A stretch of DNA of 42,132 bases from Bryobacterales bacterium (lineage in GTDB: Bacteria > Acidobacteriota > Terriglobia > Bryobacterales > Bryobacteraceae): NCBI GenBank assembly GCA_003136575.1, contig PLEX01000143.1:4631-46762 (forward strand). The letters are read 5' to 3'. The first letter of the stretch is position 1; each line of letters begins with the position of its first letter. The notes below the pieces were generated by a model that ran no database searches, was not told the DNA's origin, and worked only from the letters and a program-made list of their open reading frames with translations. The position numbers and the translations under genes were made by a program. This document shows, piece by piece, positions 7,559-16,387 of this stretch.

Positions 7559-8305
7559 ATGCACATTTTAACGGAGAAAAAGCCGCGTAGCTTCCTGATG
7601 ATTCCAATCTCCATCGCGCTCTCCGCGATGATGGCGAATCTTTCTTTCGCCCAGACTTCTTTCGGTGTCGGGCTGACCGCGTCCACTCTCGGAGCGGGAG
7701 TGCAGGCGGCGGTCTCCGTCTCGAAATACTCCAATATTCGCGGCGGGTTTAACGCTTTCAACTATACGGACAATTTCACAAAGGACGGAGTCAATTACTC
7801 GGGAACTCTGAAACTGCGTTCCGCTCAAGTGACTTACGATCAGTACTTCCCTCGCCTCGGTGGCTTCCATGTCAGCCCGGGCGCGCTGATTTACGACGAC
7901 AATGCCGGTAACGCGGCGGCCAGCGTTCCAGCCGGGCAATCTTTCACCCTGGGCGGTACCACTTACTACAGCGGCAGCACGAACGCGGTCAACGGGACGG
8001 GCGCGATTACGTTTTCAAAGGCAGCGCCAATGGTTCTGTTCGGATTTGGAAATCTGCTGCCGCGAAGCAACCGGCACTTCGGTGTCAACTTTGAGGCGGG
8101 AGTCGTCTTTCAGGGATCCCCCAATGCGAAGCTGAATCTCACGGGAACGAGTTGCCTGATCAATGCGACCACGGGATGTGTCAACGCCGCGACCGATCCC
8201 GGAGTGCAATCCAACGTTCAATCTGAACAGAACAAGCTGAACAACGATCTGAGTCCCTTCAAGTACTATCCGGTCATCTCGATCGGATTCAGCTACAAAT
8301 TCTGA
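7559..8305 (+). CDS. Predicted outer-membrane beta-barrel protein
   Basis: The 248-residue product starts with a signal peptide (Lys-Lys-Pro-Arg n-region, hydrophobic MIPISIALSAMMANLSFA, cleavage before QTSFG). The rest is made of alternating strands rich in Gly, Ser, Thr, Tyr and Phe (FGVGLTAS, NIRGGFNAFNYTDNF, HFGVNFEAGVVFQGSP) and ends in VISIGFSYKF, a terminal aromatic residue as recognised by the outer-membrane assembly machinery. This points to a small outer-membrane beta-barrel of about 8-10 strands. Related proteins are common in Acidobacteriota and have no assigned function. A second ATG at 7598 would give a signal peptide without its basic n-region and is less likely. An 8-bp hairpin (8315-8334) lies just after the stop. 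Confidence 0.7.
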   Translation: MHILTEKKPRSFLMIPISIALSAMMANLSFAQTSFGVGLTASTLGAGVQAAVSVSKYSNIRGGFNAFNYTDNFTKDGVNYSGTLKLRSAQVTYDQYFPRLGGFHVSPGALIYDDNAGNAAASVPAGQSFTLGGTTYYSGSTNAVNGTGAITFSKAAPMVLFGFGNLLPRSNRHFGVNFEAGVVFQGSPNAKLNLTGTSCLINATTGCVNAATDPGVQSNVQSEQNKLNNDLSPFKYYPVISIGFSYKF

Positions 8306-8314
8306 GCCGCGACC

Positions 8315-8334
8315 GCGTCGGCGTCGCCTGACGC
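8315..8334 (+). terminator. GC-rich hairpin after the outer-membrane protein gene
   Basis: GCGTC-GGC pairs with GCC-T-GACGC around a 3-base loop, nine bases after the stop at 8305. No T tract follows, so the terminator call is weak. Confidence 0.3.
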
Positions 8335-8500
8335 GCCGTAGCTACCGCACCTGAGGACTTTCTTATTGGCGGGGCGGGCTGCACGCGGAACCCGGCTACA
8401 ACGGCACTCAGGGGCGGATCGCGCCAGACGGTCAACGATCCGAGACCTCAGTTCGTCTGATGATTTGAGGTGGAAAACCGAATTTTTGCGAAACTGACGC

Positions 8501-9127
8501 CTGCGATCATTTGCAGCATTTGTGCTGACGATTGCCTTACCGGCTGACGTGACTGGGCAATCGACGGCCGCATCTCCCACCTTCGACGTAGCGTCGGTGA
8601 AGCCAAACCCGACCGGCGTGAATGCCTCGTCGCCGAGCCGTTCCGGCGGAAGGATCGCGTTTGAGCACGACTCCCTGAGAGACTGCATATCCTTTGCGTT
8701 TGGCATCGCGACGGGCCGAGACTACGAATTGTCGGGACCTGGCTGGCTCGACACGGAACGGTTCGATATCGCCGCCACCTTTCCGCCGGACACATCCCGC
8801 GACATCCTTCGCCAGATGATGCAAACGCTTTTGATTGAGAGATTCCGCCTGGCGACCCACCGCGAAAACAAGACGCTGCTGGCTTACGAGTTGGTCGCCG
8901 CAAAGTACGGACCGAGGTTACAACCCGGAAGCGCCGATGCCGATGGCTCGTTCGTTTTCGGAGAAAATCATGTGACCGCGCGTTGGCGCTCCATGGCGGG
9001 ACTTGCCAACCGCTTGTCCGGCCCGGTGTTCAGGCTTGGACGACCGGTGGTTGACCGGACTCAGCCCAAACTCGCGTTTCAGAATTCTAGTGGCCGAACA
9101 TATGACAAAACGCCGGCCGCGAATTAA
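8501..9127 (+). pseudogene. Decayed TIGR03435 (soil-associated, Solibacter-type) protein
   Basis: The frame carries the hallmarks of the TIGR03435 family: a hydrophobic leader, FDVASVKPNPT, the SLRDCISFAFGI motif, ERFDIAATFPPDTS, LLIERFRLATHRENKTLLAY and LSGPVFRLGRPVVDRT. After VVDRT a family member should continue with about 60-100 residues including a YDFTLxW strand. Here that part is missing. The extreme C-terminal family motif appears at once but split between frames: ILVAEHM in the +1 frame and KTPAAN-stop in the original. This indicates an internal deletion with a frameshift. The N-terminus lacks a good start: the frame opens after a TGA at 8495-8497, with a GTG at 8522 inside the leader, while a GTG at 8470 lies in another frame. 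The family is expanded in Acidobacteriota; its role is unknown. Confidence 0.7.
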
Positions 9128-9132
9128 TCCCT

Positions 9133-11865
9133 CTACAGTTCGAGCGACCCGCAAACGATGCCACCGGATGCCGGCCGGAGCGCAAAGCCCAGCCCGCCGC
9201 AGACGTCCAGTAATGGATTCCCTTCGGGGATCTCCACCGTTACCCGATCCAGCTTTTCGGCCCGCGCGATCTCGAGCAGCCGCCGCGATAGCTCGGACCC
9301 CAGTCCCCTGCCCTGGTATTCGTCCGCCGTCAGCGCGGTCAACTCGGCCTCATTCACAAGATGGGCCTTGCTGAGCCGTCCCACCGCAAGAATCTCCGGC
9401 TCATGGGCCACAGGATCCCATCGCTCCGCCACCAGCGCGATCTCACGGTCATAATCGCCGAAGCAGACGCGCACCAGCCGGTCGTGCGCAACCCGCTCAT
9501 CGAGCGGCATCGCCTCCGCAAATCGCTGGTAAACCGTCCGGTCCGAAAGCTTTTCATGGAAGGCCACGATCAGATTCTCATCTTCCGGGCGAATCGGGCG
9601 GATCGTCACTTCCGCGCCATCGTCAAAATGCCAGAGCTTGACGTACTGCACCGGGTAAGGGCGTATCGCCTGCTTCGGAGGATCGAGGACATCGTTTCCG
9701 TGCAGCAGGACGCGCGCGTCCAGCGCCAGGAGCCCGTCCGCGGAAGCCATCAGCGGATTAATGTCGATCTCCTTGATCCACTTCTGCTCCATCACCAGGT
9801 AACTGAAACGCACGAGCAGCCGTTGCAACTCGGCGAGGTCGACCGGCTTGCGTCCACGCACACCGCGCAGAGCCGTGTAGATCTTCGTTCGTTCCATCAG
9901 CAGCCGCGCCAGAGTTGTATTGAGCGGCGGCAGGCCGATGGCGCGGTCCTTATAGACTTCCACCAGTTGCCCGCCGCTGCCGAACAGCAGCACCGGCCCG
10001 AACTGCGAGTCCACGCTCGATCCGAGGATGAGTTCGTACCCCTCCGCGCGAATCATCGGCTGGACAGTAACGCCGAGAAAATGCTCCGCGCCGGCCACTC
10101 GCGTCACCGACTCTTTGATACGCTGAAAGGCCCTGCGAACGGCATCCTCGTCGGCCAGATTCAGTTGTACGCCACCCACGTCCGTCTTATGCGTGATGGT
10201 CTCGGAGTGCAGCTTAAGGACTATCGGGAAGCCCATGCGCGCGGCTGCGCCGGCCGCCTGATCCGCGGTCGCCGCAATCTCAGTGCGCACCGTCGGAATC
10301 CCGTAAGCCGCCAGCAGGCTCTTCGATTCGGCCTCCGTCAGAATCGTGCGCCCCGTTGCGCGGATGCCGGCGATCGCTTCAGTGGCCTTCGCTCGCGCCG
10401 CGGCCTGATCCACGCCGTTCGGATCGTCGGATTCAAAAGCCTCCGGCGTTTCGTAAAGCGCCTTCAGGTTCGCGCTGTAGCTCCACATCAGTTGAAACAC
10501 GCGCGCGGCGGAATCGGGATAGCCGTAAGCCGGGATTCCGGCCTGACTCAGGATCGAGACTCCCTGCGCAACTCCGTCGCCGCCCATCCAGCTCGCCAGC
10601 ACAGGTTTGCCCGGCACCTTCGCGTAGCCCTTCAGCGCTTCCGCCACCTCTGTCGGGTCCGAAAGCCCGGTGGGCGCCAGGATCGCGAGAATTCCGTCCG
10701 TTGCGCCGTCGTTCACCGCAAGTTCCATCGCCGCGGCATACCGTTCGGCCGTGGCGTCCCCCAGAATGTCGATGGGATTCTGATGGCTCCAGTGGCGCGG
10801 CAGGATGGCATTGAGGCGCTCCATCGTATCCGGCGTCAGTTCCGCCAGTTGCCCGTCGTCGCCGAGCAACGCATCCGTCGCGATTACAGCGGGACCGCCC
10901 GCGTTGGTCACGATGGTGAGGCCCGGGCCTTTCGGACGCGGCTGCTTGTCGAGAGCCTCGGACAAATTGAAGAGTTCGGCAATCGTATTGACGCGGATGA
11001 CACCGCAGCGCCGGAACGCGGCGTCGAGCACTTCATCCTGGCCTGTGAGCGCCCCGGTGTGCGAAGCCGCAACCTTGGCCGCAGCCGCCGTCCGGCCGGG
11101 CTTGATAACAATTATTGGCTTGGATAATGCGACCTCGCGCGCCGCGGACAGAAAACCGCGCGCGTCGCCGACCGATTCCATATAGATGACGATGCTGTGC
11201 GTTTGCGGGTCGTCTCCGAGATACTGGATCAGATCTCCCCATCCGACATCGAGCATCGAACCGACCGAAACGAATGCGCTGAAGCCGACCATTTCCCGCT
11301 GGCTCCAGTCGAGAATCGCTGTGCAAAGAGCGCCGCTCTGGCTAATAAAGCCGAGATGCCCCGGACGCGCCATGGACCGGGCGAATGTGGCGTTCAGTCC
11401 GTGGTGCGGACTCATGAGGCCGAGGCAGTTCGGGCCGATAATCCGCATCCCGCCCGCGCGCGCCGTAGCCAAAATCTCGTCTTCGAGCGCCGCTCCGCGT
11501 TCGCCAACCTCGCGAAATCCGGCCGAAATAATAATGGCGTGGTCGATTCCCGCCGCCACGCAATCCCGCACCACCGCCGGCACGGTTCTGGCGGGAGTAG
11601 CAATCACCGCCAAGTCGACTTTCTCCGGCACCTTGTTGATCGCCGGGTAGCATGGCAGTCCCAGGACCGTCGCCCGCTTCGGATTTATCGGGAAGATTTC
11701 ACCGCCGAACGAAGTCGCCTGAAGGTTCGACACGATGGAACGGCCGACGCCCGCCAGGTCTTCTGTTGCGCCGATGATGGCGACGTTTCGCGGGCGGAAA
11801 AAAGCTTCAAGCGGCGCCCGCCGCCGTGTTTTGTGCAAGTCTCCGGTCGATTCGGAATTGTCCAT
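9133..11865 (-). CDS. ADP-forming acyl-CoA synthetase fused to GNAT acetyltransferase (Pat/PatZ-like)
   Basis: The 910-residue product has the full PatZ/Pat-type layout. A CoA-binding Rossmann domain (about residues 15-250, [10 protein letters not shown] near the start) comes first, then a succinyl-CoA-ligase-like domain with SHTGALTG, an ATP-grasp domain (about 500-730, [21 protein letters not shown]) and a C-terminal GNAT domain (about 753-910, acetyl-CoA loop QGRGLGSEL). In enterobacteria and actinobacteria such proteins acetylate lysines, notably of acetyl-CoA synthetase. The His in SHTGALTG, at the position of the phospho-histidine of ADP-forming synthetases, is present, so the synthetase half may be active, making acetate and ATP. 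The gene follows a universal stress protein gene by 38 bp. TAGCCT (11872-11877) lies 6 bases before the ATG, so internal transcription is possible. Confidence 0.87.
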   Translation of the reverse strand: MDNSESTGDLHKTRRRAPLEAFFRPRNVAIIGATEDLAGVGRSIVSNLQATSFGGEIFPINPKRATVLGLPCYPAINKVPEKVDLAVIATPARTVPAVVRDCVAAGIDHAIIISAGFREVGERGAALEDEILATARAGGMRIIGPNCLGLMSPHHGLNATFARSMARPGHLGFISQSGALCTAILDWSQREMVGFSAFVSVGSMLDVGWGDLIQYLGDDPQTHSIVIYMESVGDARGFLSAAREVALSKPIIVIKPGRTAAAAKVAASHTGALTGQDEVLDAAFRRCGVIRVNTIAELFNLSEALDKQPRPKGPGLTIVTNAGGPAVIATDALLGDDGQLAELTPDTMERLNAILPRHWSHQNPIDILGDATAERYAAAMELAVNDGATDGILAILAPTGLSDPTEVAEALKGYAKVPGKPVLASWMGGDGVAQGVSILSQAGIPAYGYPDSAARVFQLMWSYSANLKALYETPEAFESDDPNGVDQAAARAKATEAIAGIRATGRTILTEAESKSLLAAYGIPTVRTEIAATADQAAGAAARMGFPIVLKLHSETITHKTDVGGVQLNLADEDAVRRAFQRIKESVTRVAGAEHFLGVTVQPMIRAEGYELILGSSVDSQFGPVLLFGSGGQLVEVYKDRAIGLPPLNTTLARLLMERTKIYTALRGVRGRKPVDLAELQRLLVRFSYLVMEQKWIKEIDINPLMASADGLLALDARVLLHGNDVLDPPKQAIRPYPVQYVKLWHFDDGAEVTIRPIRPEDENLIVAFHEKLSDRTVYQRFAEAMPLDERVAHDRLVRVCFGDYDREIALVAERWDPVAHEPEILAVGRLSKAHLVNEAELTALTADEYQGRGLGSELSRRLLEIARAEKLDRVTVEIPEGNPLLDVCGGLGFALRPASGGIVCGSLEL

Positions 11866-11871
11866 GACTCA

Positions 11872-11877
11872 AGGCTA
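11872..11877 (-). promoter_or_regulatory. Putative -10 box (TAGCCT) before the synthetase/GNAT gene
   Basis: TAGCCT on the minus strand ends 6 bases before the ATG at 11865, in the 38-bp gap after the stress protein gene. It fits TANNNT but is otherwise weak. Confidence 0.25.
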
Positions 11878-11903
11878 GCGCGGAGGTCGGCAAAATAACC
11901 CGG

Positions 11904-12758
11904 TCAGATGCTGAGAACCGGGCAGGGCGACTCCCGAATTATCGGATAAAGACGCGACCATAAACGGCTAAATGCGCCCTGTTCCAGTCCTCGTCCCGTC
12001 AGGATCAGGTCCGCATTTCGGCGAATCGCCTCCTGCTGGATACCTTCTTCAATGGTTGCGTCGATTACGGCGTGAGGCGCATCGATACCCAGCTTCCCCT
12101 TCATTTCGCGTATTTTGATATCCGCATCCTCGCGCATTTCCTTCTCACCGGGGCTGAAATCGAAATTGACGGTGGGCCGCACCATGTCGAGAACGTGAAC
12201 TATCGAGAGCCTCGCGCCATAAGAATCGGCCATCGCGGCCGCCGCTACAAGAACAGCCTCCGCCTCGTCGCTCTCGTCCAGAGCGCACAGGATGGCCTTG
12301 TAGTGCAATCCCGGAGCGCGGCCGGCGGCGGAACCTGCCGCGGTCCACACGGCGGCGTTCACGTCGTGGAGCACCTTGGCCGTTACCGATCCCACCAGCA
12401 GCCGACGGACCGGGCCATATCCATGCGTCCCCATCATTATCAGATCGCTGCCCTGATGCTGCACGAACTTGTGGATTACGGCTCCCGCTTCACCGGATTC
12501 GGCGACTAATTCCGGGCGCTGGCCGGGAAACATTTCAGCCGCAAACGCTTCGAGTCGCTTTTTCTCATAGCTTTGAATTTGCTCCGGCAATAATGGATCG
12601 ACCGGAAAATCGCCATATCCGGAATATGCGAATGGATTCGCGTGAAGCAGCGTGACCGATGCCGAAAAATGCTGCGCCATCTCCTTGACATACGGGACGA
12701 CAGCTCGGCACGGATCCGAGTAATCCGCCGGAAACAATATCTTGCGAAAGGGCAACAT
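11904..12758 (-). CDS. Tandem universal stress protein (two UspA domains)
   Basis: From the ATG at 12758 the protein is 284 residues with two UspA domains (about 1-142 and 152-284). Domain 1 carries a complete ATP-binding signature, Gly110-x2-Gly113-x9-Gly123-Ser124. In domain 2 the matching stretch (LTGRGLEQGAFSRLWS) lacks the G-9x-G(S/T) pattern, so it probably does not bind ATP in the same way. The frame extends 49 codons upstream, but those residues are Cys/Arg-rich and unlike a Usp start, which is normally MLPFRKILFPADYSD-like. The gene is 107 bp after the NUDIX gene and 38 bp before the synthetase/GNAT gene on the same strand. A stress protein next to a Pat-like acetyltransferase is suggestive, because mycobacterial Pat-type enzymes are known to acetylate a Usp. 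Confidence 0.85.
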   Translation of the reverse strand: MLPFRKILFPADYSDPCRAVVPYVKEMAQHFSASVTLLHANPFAYSGYGDFPVDPLLPEQIQSYEKKRLEAFAAEMFPGQRPELVAESGEAGAVIHKFVQHQGSDLIMMGTHGYGPVRRLLVGSVTAKVLHDVNAAVWTAAGSAAGRAPGLHYKAILCALDESDEAEAVLVAAAAMADSYGARLSIVHVLDMVRPTVNFDFSPGEKEMREDADIKIREMKGKLGIDAPHAVIDATIEEGIQQEAIRRNADLILTGRGLEQGAFSRLWSRLYPIIRESPCPVLSI

Positions 12759-12865
12759 AGGCTTGCGGCGAAGTGAGCAGTTCGAGGACCAAAGAGTTAC
12801 CCGGCGGCATCGCCTGCAACCAAACACCAATGTTCGCGCAAATGACCCGGTATGTTTGCGCGATT

Positions 12866-13324
12866 TCACGCAAGAAACGCAACAAGCCGGTCGAGAAAAG
12901 CGCATTGAGCGGCCTTCAGCTTTATTGCGGCCTCATCGATGGAAAACCAACCGCCCCGATCCACCTCCGGCACCGTGATTTGCCGCCCCGACCGGGGTGG
13001 CCACTCCATCGAAAACACATTACTTCGGAGTTGTTCCGGATCGCAGTCTCCCTCGAAGGCCCACGCTGCAACGATTTTTCCGGAACGTTGTTTCACGTCG
13101 CCCAGTGCGATGAACTTCCTTCCCGGGGTGAAGCCTGTTTCTTCGCGGAATTCGCGTTTGGCCGCGTCCAGAGGCTTCTCATCTCCGGAGTACTCACCCT
13201 TCGGAATCGACCATGAGCCGGCATCTTTCCTGGCCGAGAACGGCCCGCCCGGATGGACGAGAAAGACCTCAATGCGCGCGCCCTTGCCGCGGTACATCAG
13301 TAATCCCGCGCTTCGTTTTGGCAT
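12866..13324 (-). CDS. NUDIX hydrolase
   Basis: The 152-residue protein contains a full Nudix box at residues 43-65: Gly43, Glu49, Arg57-Glu58, Glu61-Glu62 and Gly64 all match GX5EX7REUXEEXGU. The surrounding SAGLLMYRGKG, FLVHPGGPF and DAGSWSIPKGE belong to a sub-family often labelled MutT/diadenosine-polyphosphate hydrolase-like. It would cleave a nucleoside diphosphate linked to another group; the substrate is not predictable. I used the ATG at 13324. The longer frame to 13486 would enter the opposite-strand L,D-transpeptidase gene. It is divergent from that gene (49 bp apart) and may be first in an operon with the stress protein and the synthetase/GNAT gene. Confidence 0.85.
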   Translation of the reverse strand: MPKRSAGLLMYRGKGARIEVFLVHPGGPFSARKDAGSWSIPKGEYSGDEKPLDAAKREFREETGFTPGRKFIALGDVKQRSGKIVAAWAFEGDCDPEQLRSNVFSMEWPPRSGRQITVPEVDRGGWFSIDEAAIKLKAAQCAFLDRLVAFLA

Positions 13325-13373
13325 TCTGAATCGGTGGAACTCCGGGTGCGTACTCAGACAGGGAGAGCCATCG

Positions 13374-15002
13374 GTGAACCGGACACTTCTGATAGTAATA
13401 CTGGGCATTTTGTCTGTGTTTCGTGTGCCCACAGTGTCGGCGGACGCCGATTGCCAAACCGCGCTTTGTCGCCTGGTGACCGCCACTGGTCAACCCAATC
13501 CCGAGGACGACGAGCGAATCCGTAAGTTCTACGAGCCGACCGCATACGCCCCCGCATGGACCCGCGCCGGCGTGGTAACCGAGCAGGCTAAGGCGCTCAT
13601 TGATGCGCTCAGTCGGGCCAACGACAAGGGATTGAACGCCGGCGATTATGACGGCTCGGACTGGGATGGCCGCCTTTCGCAGCTGGATCCGGCCAAGGCT
13701 CCATCGGAGCCGACGCTCGCGGAATTCGACCTGGCACTCACGGCGTCCGCGATGCGTTATGTTTCCGATCTGCACTTTGGCCGAGCCAATCCGGGGCTGT
13801 TTCACGCCGCATCCGGCACTGGTGAAGAGCTGACCGACCTTCCCGCATTCCTGCGCCAGAGGCTCGTGGACGCTGCCGATGTGAAGACCGCGCTCGACAG
13901 TGTGGAACCGCCGTACCCCGGCTATCGCCGGACCCGGCAGGCATTACAGCACTACATTGCACTGGCGCAACAAGGCGCGCTGCCAACATTGACTGCCACG
14001 GTGAAGCCGGTCGAACCAGGTGCGCCGTACTCCGATGCGGCGCAGCTAGGCGCAATACTGCGCAGGCTGGGCGATCTGCCGGCCGATGCGCCGGAACCCG
14101 CCAAATACGACGGGGCGCTGGTGGGTGCCGTGAAACAGTTTCAGCTCCGTCACGGCCTCGATCCCGACGGGCGGATCGGCAAGACGACGTTCGCACAGCT
14201 CAACACGCCCCTGAGTCGCCGAATCCTTCAACTTCAGCTGAGCATGGAGCGCTGGCGATGGGTTCCGCACAGTTTTCCGCGCCCGCCGATTGTGGTGAAT
14301 ATCCCCGAATTCAGATTGCGCGCCCTCAACGCCGCGTCGCAGACCGACCTGGAGATGAAGGTGGTGGTCGGCAGCGCGTATGGCGGCCATGAAACGCCGG
14401 TGTTCTCGGCGGATATGAAGTACGTCGTCTTTCGCCCTTATTGGGATGTGCCATTCAGCATCGCCCGGTCGGAGATTGCGCCGAAGCTCGCCAAAGACCA
14501 TGCGTACCTTCAGAAGAATCGCTATGAACTGGTCGATGCGCATGAAAAGGTCGTGGACACGCCGGTGAACGACGCCGCCATCGCTCAGCTCCGCTCCGGC
14601 ATATTGCGCGTGCGCCAGGTGCCCGGCCCGGAAAATGCCCTGGGGCTGGTCAAGTTTCTCTTCCCGAACGAGCATAATGTCTATCTGCATTCGACTCCCG
14701 CCACCGAGCTGTTTTCGAAAACGCGGCGCGACTTCAGCCACGGTTGCATTCGCGTGGAAAAGCCGGCAGATCTGGCTGCCTGGGTCTTACAGGACAAGCC
14801 GGAATGGACGCCCGAACACATTCAAGATGCGATGAATGGCGCCGAGACTTTGCAGGTCACGCTCGACAAGCCGATACCGGTGCTCATCGTTTACGCCACC
14901 GCCGTCGTTCTCGGAAGCGGCGAGGTACGGTTCTTCGACGACATCTACAAACAAGATGCCCGGCTGGAGCTAGCGCTGGCGAAGAGTGCGCACTCGCGGT
15001 GA
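13374..15002 (+). CDS. Exported L,D-transpeptidase, YcbB/LdtD-like
   Basis: The 542-residue product starts at a GTG preceded by CAGGGAGAG (7 bases upstream). Residues 1-23 form a signal peptide. An N-terminal scaffold domain follows (about 30-215), then a peptidoglycan-binding domain (about 223-277, AVKQFQLRHGLDPDGRIG) and a YkuD catalytic domain (about 300-510) with His439 and the signature SHGCIR (455-460, catalytic Cys458). This is the YcbB/LdtD architecture, whose members form 3-3 cross-links in peptidoglycan or attach proteins to it in the periplasm. The frame is open upstream to 12939, but that part is the reverse of the NUDIX gene. Its TGA overlaps an extended -10 element for the next gene. 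Confidence 0.88.
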   Translation: MNRTLLIVILGILSVFRVPTVSADADCQTALCRLVTATGQPNPEDDERIRKFYEPTAYAPAWTRAGVVTEQAKALIDALSRANDKGLNAGDYDGSDWDGRLSQLDPAKAPSEPTLAEFDLALTASAMRYVSDLHFGRANPGLFHAASGTGEELTDLPAFLRQRLVDAADVKTALDSVEPPYPGYRRTRQALQHYIALAQQGALPTLTATVKPVEPGAPYSDAAQLGAILRRLGDLPADAPEPAKYDGALVGAVKQFQLRHGLDPDGRIGKTTFAQLNTPLSRRILQLQLSMERWRWVPHSFPRPPIVVNIPEFRLRALNAASQTDLEMKVVVGSAYGGHETPVFSADMKYVVFRPYWDVPFSIARSEIAPKLAKDHAYLQKNRYELVDAHEKVVDTPVNDAAIAQLRSGILRVRQVPGPENALGLVKFLFPNEHNVYLHSTPATELFSKTRRDFSHGCIRVEKPADLAAWVLQDKPEWTPEHIQDAMNGAETLQVTLDKPIPVLIVYATAVVLGSGEVRFFDDIYKQDARLELALAKSAHSR

Positions 15003-15008
15003 TAGAAT
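15000..15008 (+). promoter_or_regulatory. Putative extended -10 (TGaTAGAAT) for the exported esterase
   Basis: TGA-TAGAAT is a TGn extended -10 whose first three bases are the stop codon of the L,D-transpeptidase gene. It would start a message of about 60-65 bases before the ATG at 15079. No -35 was seen. Confidence 0.35.
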
Positions 15009-15078
15009 CGGGATCGATAAAACGTCGGCGGGATCTTGGTCCAGGGTCTGCGCCAGTCCAGTTGGAGTCGTGATCCGA

Positions 15079-16344
15079 ATGAAGAAGAATCTATTCCGCT
15101 ATGCCGCGGTCGTTCTGCCATTGTCGGTTGTCGTGCTGAGTATTGCGCTTGCGCAGAACCCGACCACACCCACGGCCACTGCGCCCCGTGCGGCTCTGCC
15201 CCCGCTACCGGCTCCGCAGTTCATGCCGAAGCCCGGAGCAGCTACCGACGAGCCTTACGCTCCCCTCGCTCTTCTTCCTGGTGGCGTGGTGGTGACGCTT
15301 TATCCGCCCGGATCGCCCTATCTGAACATGGCGCGCATCAAAGAGCCGGAGGTGTACAACATGAGCGGCGCGGTGCCGGGGCGCGTCGGCAGCATCGTGA
15401 ACATTCACAACCCTTCCATCGAATTTCATCCCGTCGATCGTACCCTCAACACCGGCGCGGTCATGATTCTCGCGGCGGGCGGCGGCCACAATACGCTCAA
15501 CGTCGGTTCGGAAGCCTGCGATTTTGTTCCTTTCTTCTACAACTACGGCGTGAACACGGTCATTCTGCGCAACCGCCTGCGCCGCGACGGCTACAACCCG
15601 CAGACCGACGAAGTGTACGACGCTCAACAGGCCATTCGCCTGGTTCGCGCCCACGCAAAGGACTGGAATATCGATCCCAACAAGATCGGCATCATGGGCT
15701 TCTCGGCGGGCGCGGAGTTGTCCGCTCCGGCCGCCGTCCTGTTCGACGATTTCGATAAGAAAAACAACGACCCGGGCGATCCTCTGGCAGGCATCAGTTC
15801 GCGCCCCGATTTCGTCGGCATCATCTACCCTGGCCCGTCGCCGTTCGCGCGCGGCCGCACCGCCCCGCCGATTCCGCGCAACACGCCTCCAGCATTCATC
15901 GCAGGCGCGGCGTCCGGCGACCAGGGCCATGCCGTCTGGGCCATGGACTACTTCGGAGCGATGCTCGCGCTCAGCATCCCGAACATCGAAATTCACCTCT
16001 ACGCGCAGGGCAAGCACCCCGGCGACAAGCTGGACGACGGCACCAGCATGACCGGCGGCCTGACGGATCGCAACAACATTCCGTACGGCACCTGGCAATA
16101 CCGCATGATCGACTGGATGCGCGATCTCGGCTTCCTGCAAAAGCCCGGGATTGAGACCAAAGCCGCGAAGGATGTCGCCGCATATCTGGCGCAACCTCCG
16201 CGCGCCGCGGGTCGTGGAGCTTTTGGAGGCTCGGGATTCGGCGGCGGACGCGGCGGTTCCGGACGTGGCGGACGCGGCGCATTCGGCGCCTCCGGTCTTG
16301 GCGCACCCGCTGGGATACCTGCGCCTGCGGGTCCGGGCCGTTAA
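15079..16344 (+). CDS. Exported alpha/beta hydrolase, acetyl-xylan-esterase-like, with Gly/Arg-rich tail
   Basis: The 421-residue product has a signal peptide (MKKNLFRYAAVVLPLSVVVL, cleavage near ALAQ) and an alpha/beta hydrolase domain. The nucleophile is Ser209 in MGFSAGAEL, the oxyanion region is LAAGGGHNTL, and the likely catalytic His is in YAQGKHPGDK. It belongs to the esterase/lipase group that includes acetyl xylan esterases, so deacetylation of plant polysaccharide in the periplasm or outside the cell is a fair guess. The last 46 residues are a Gly/Arg/Ala/Pro tail (GRGAFGGSGFGGGRGGSGRG and on) with no fold expected. I chose the ATG at 15079, with GGAG 11 bases upstream; a GTG at 15070 is an alternative. 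Confidence 0.78.
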   Translation: MKKNLFRYAAVVLPLSVVVLSIALAQNPTTPTATAPRAALPPLPAPQFMPKPGAATDEPYAPLALLPGGVVVTLYPPGSPYLNMARIKEPEVYNMSGAVPGRVGSIVNIHNPSIEFHPVDRTLNTGAVMILAAGGGHNTLNVGSEACDFVPFFYNYGVNTVILRNRLRRDGYNPQTDEVYDAQQAIRLVRAHAKDWNIDPNKIGIMGFSAGAELSAPAAVLFDDFDKKNNDPGDPLAGISSRPDFVGIIYPGPSPFARGRTAPPIPRNTPPAFIAGAASGDQGHAVWAMDYFGAMLALSIPNIEIHLYAQGKHPGDKLDDGTSMTGGLTDRNNIPYGTWQYRMIDWMRDLGFLQKPGIETKAAKDVAAYLAQPPRAAGRGAFGGSGFGGGRGGSGRGGRGAFGASGLGAPAGIPAPAGPGR

Positions 16345-16387
16345 TGACTGACGCCCGCGCATGCCCTATGCCAGAATTGGCTACGGC

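Noticed and set aside
9361-11127. A 588-codon plus-strand frame opposite the synthetase/GNAT gene
   Set aside because: It is Arg/Gln/His-rich with no recognisable domains; the minus strand encodes an unmistakable 910-residue protein.
12939-13373. N-terminal extension of the L,D-transpeptidase frame
   Set aside because: It is the reverse of the NUDIX gene; the GTG at 13374 has a good ribosome site and starts a signal peptide.
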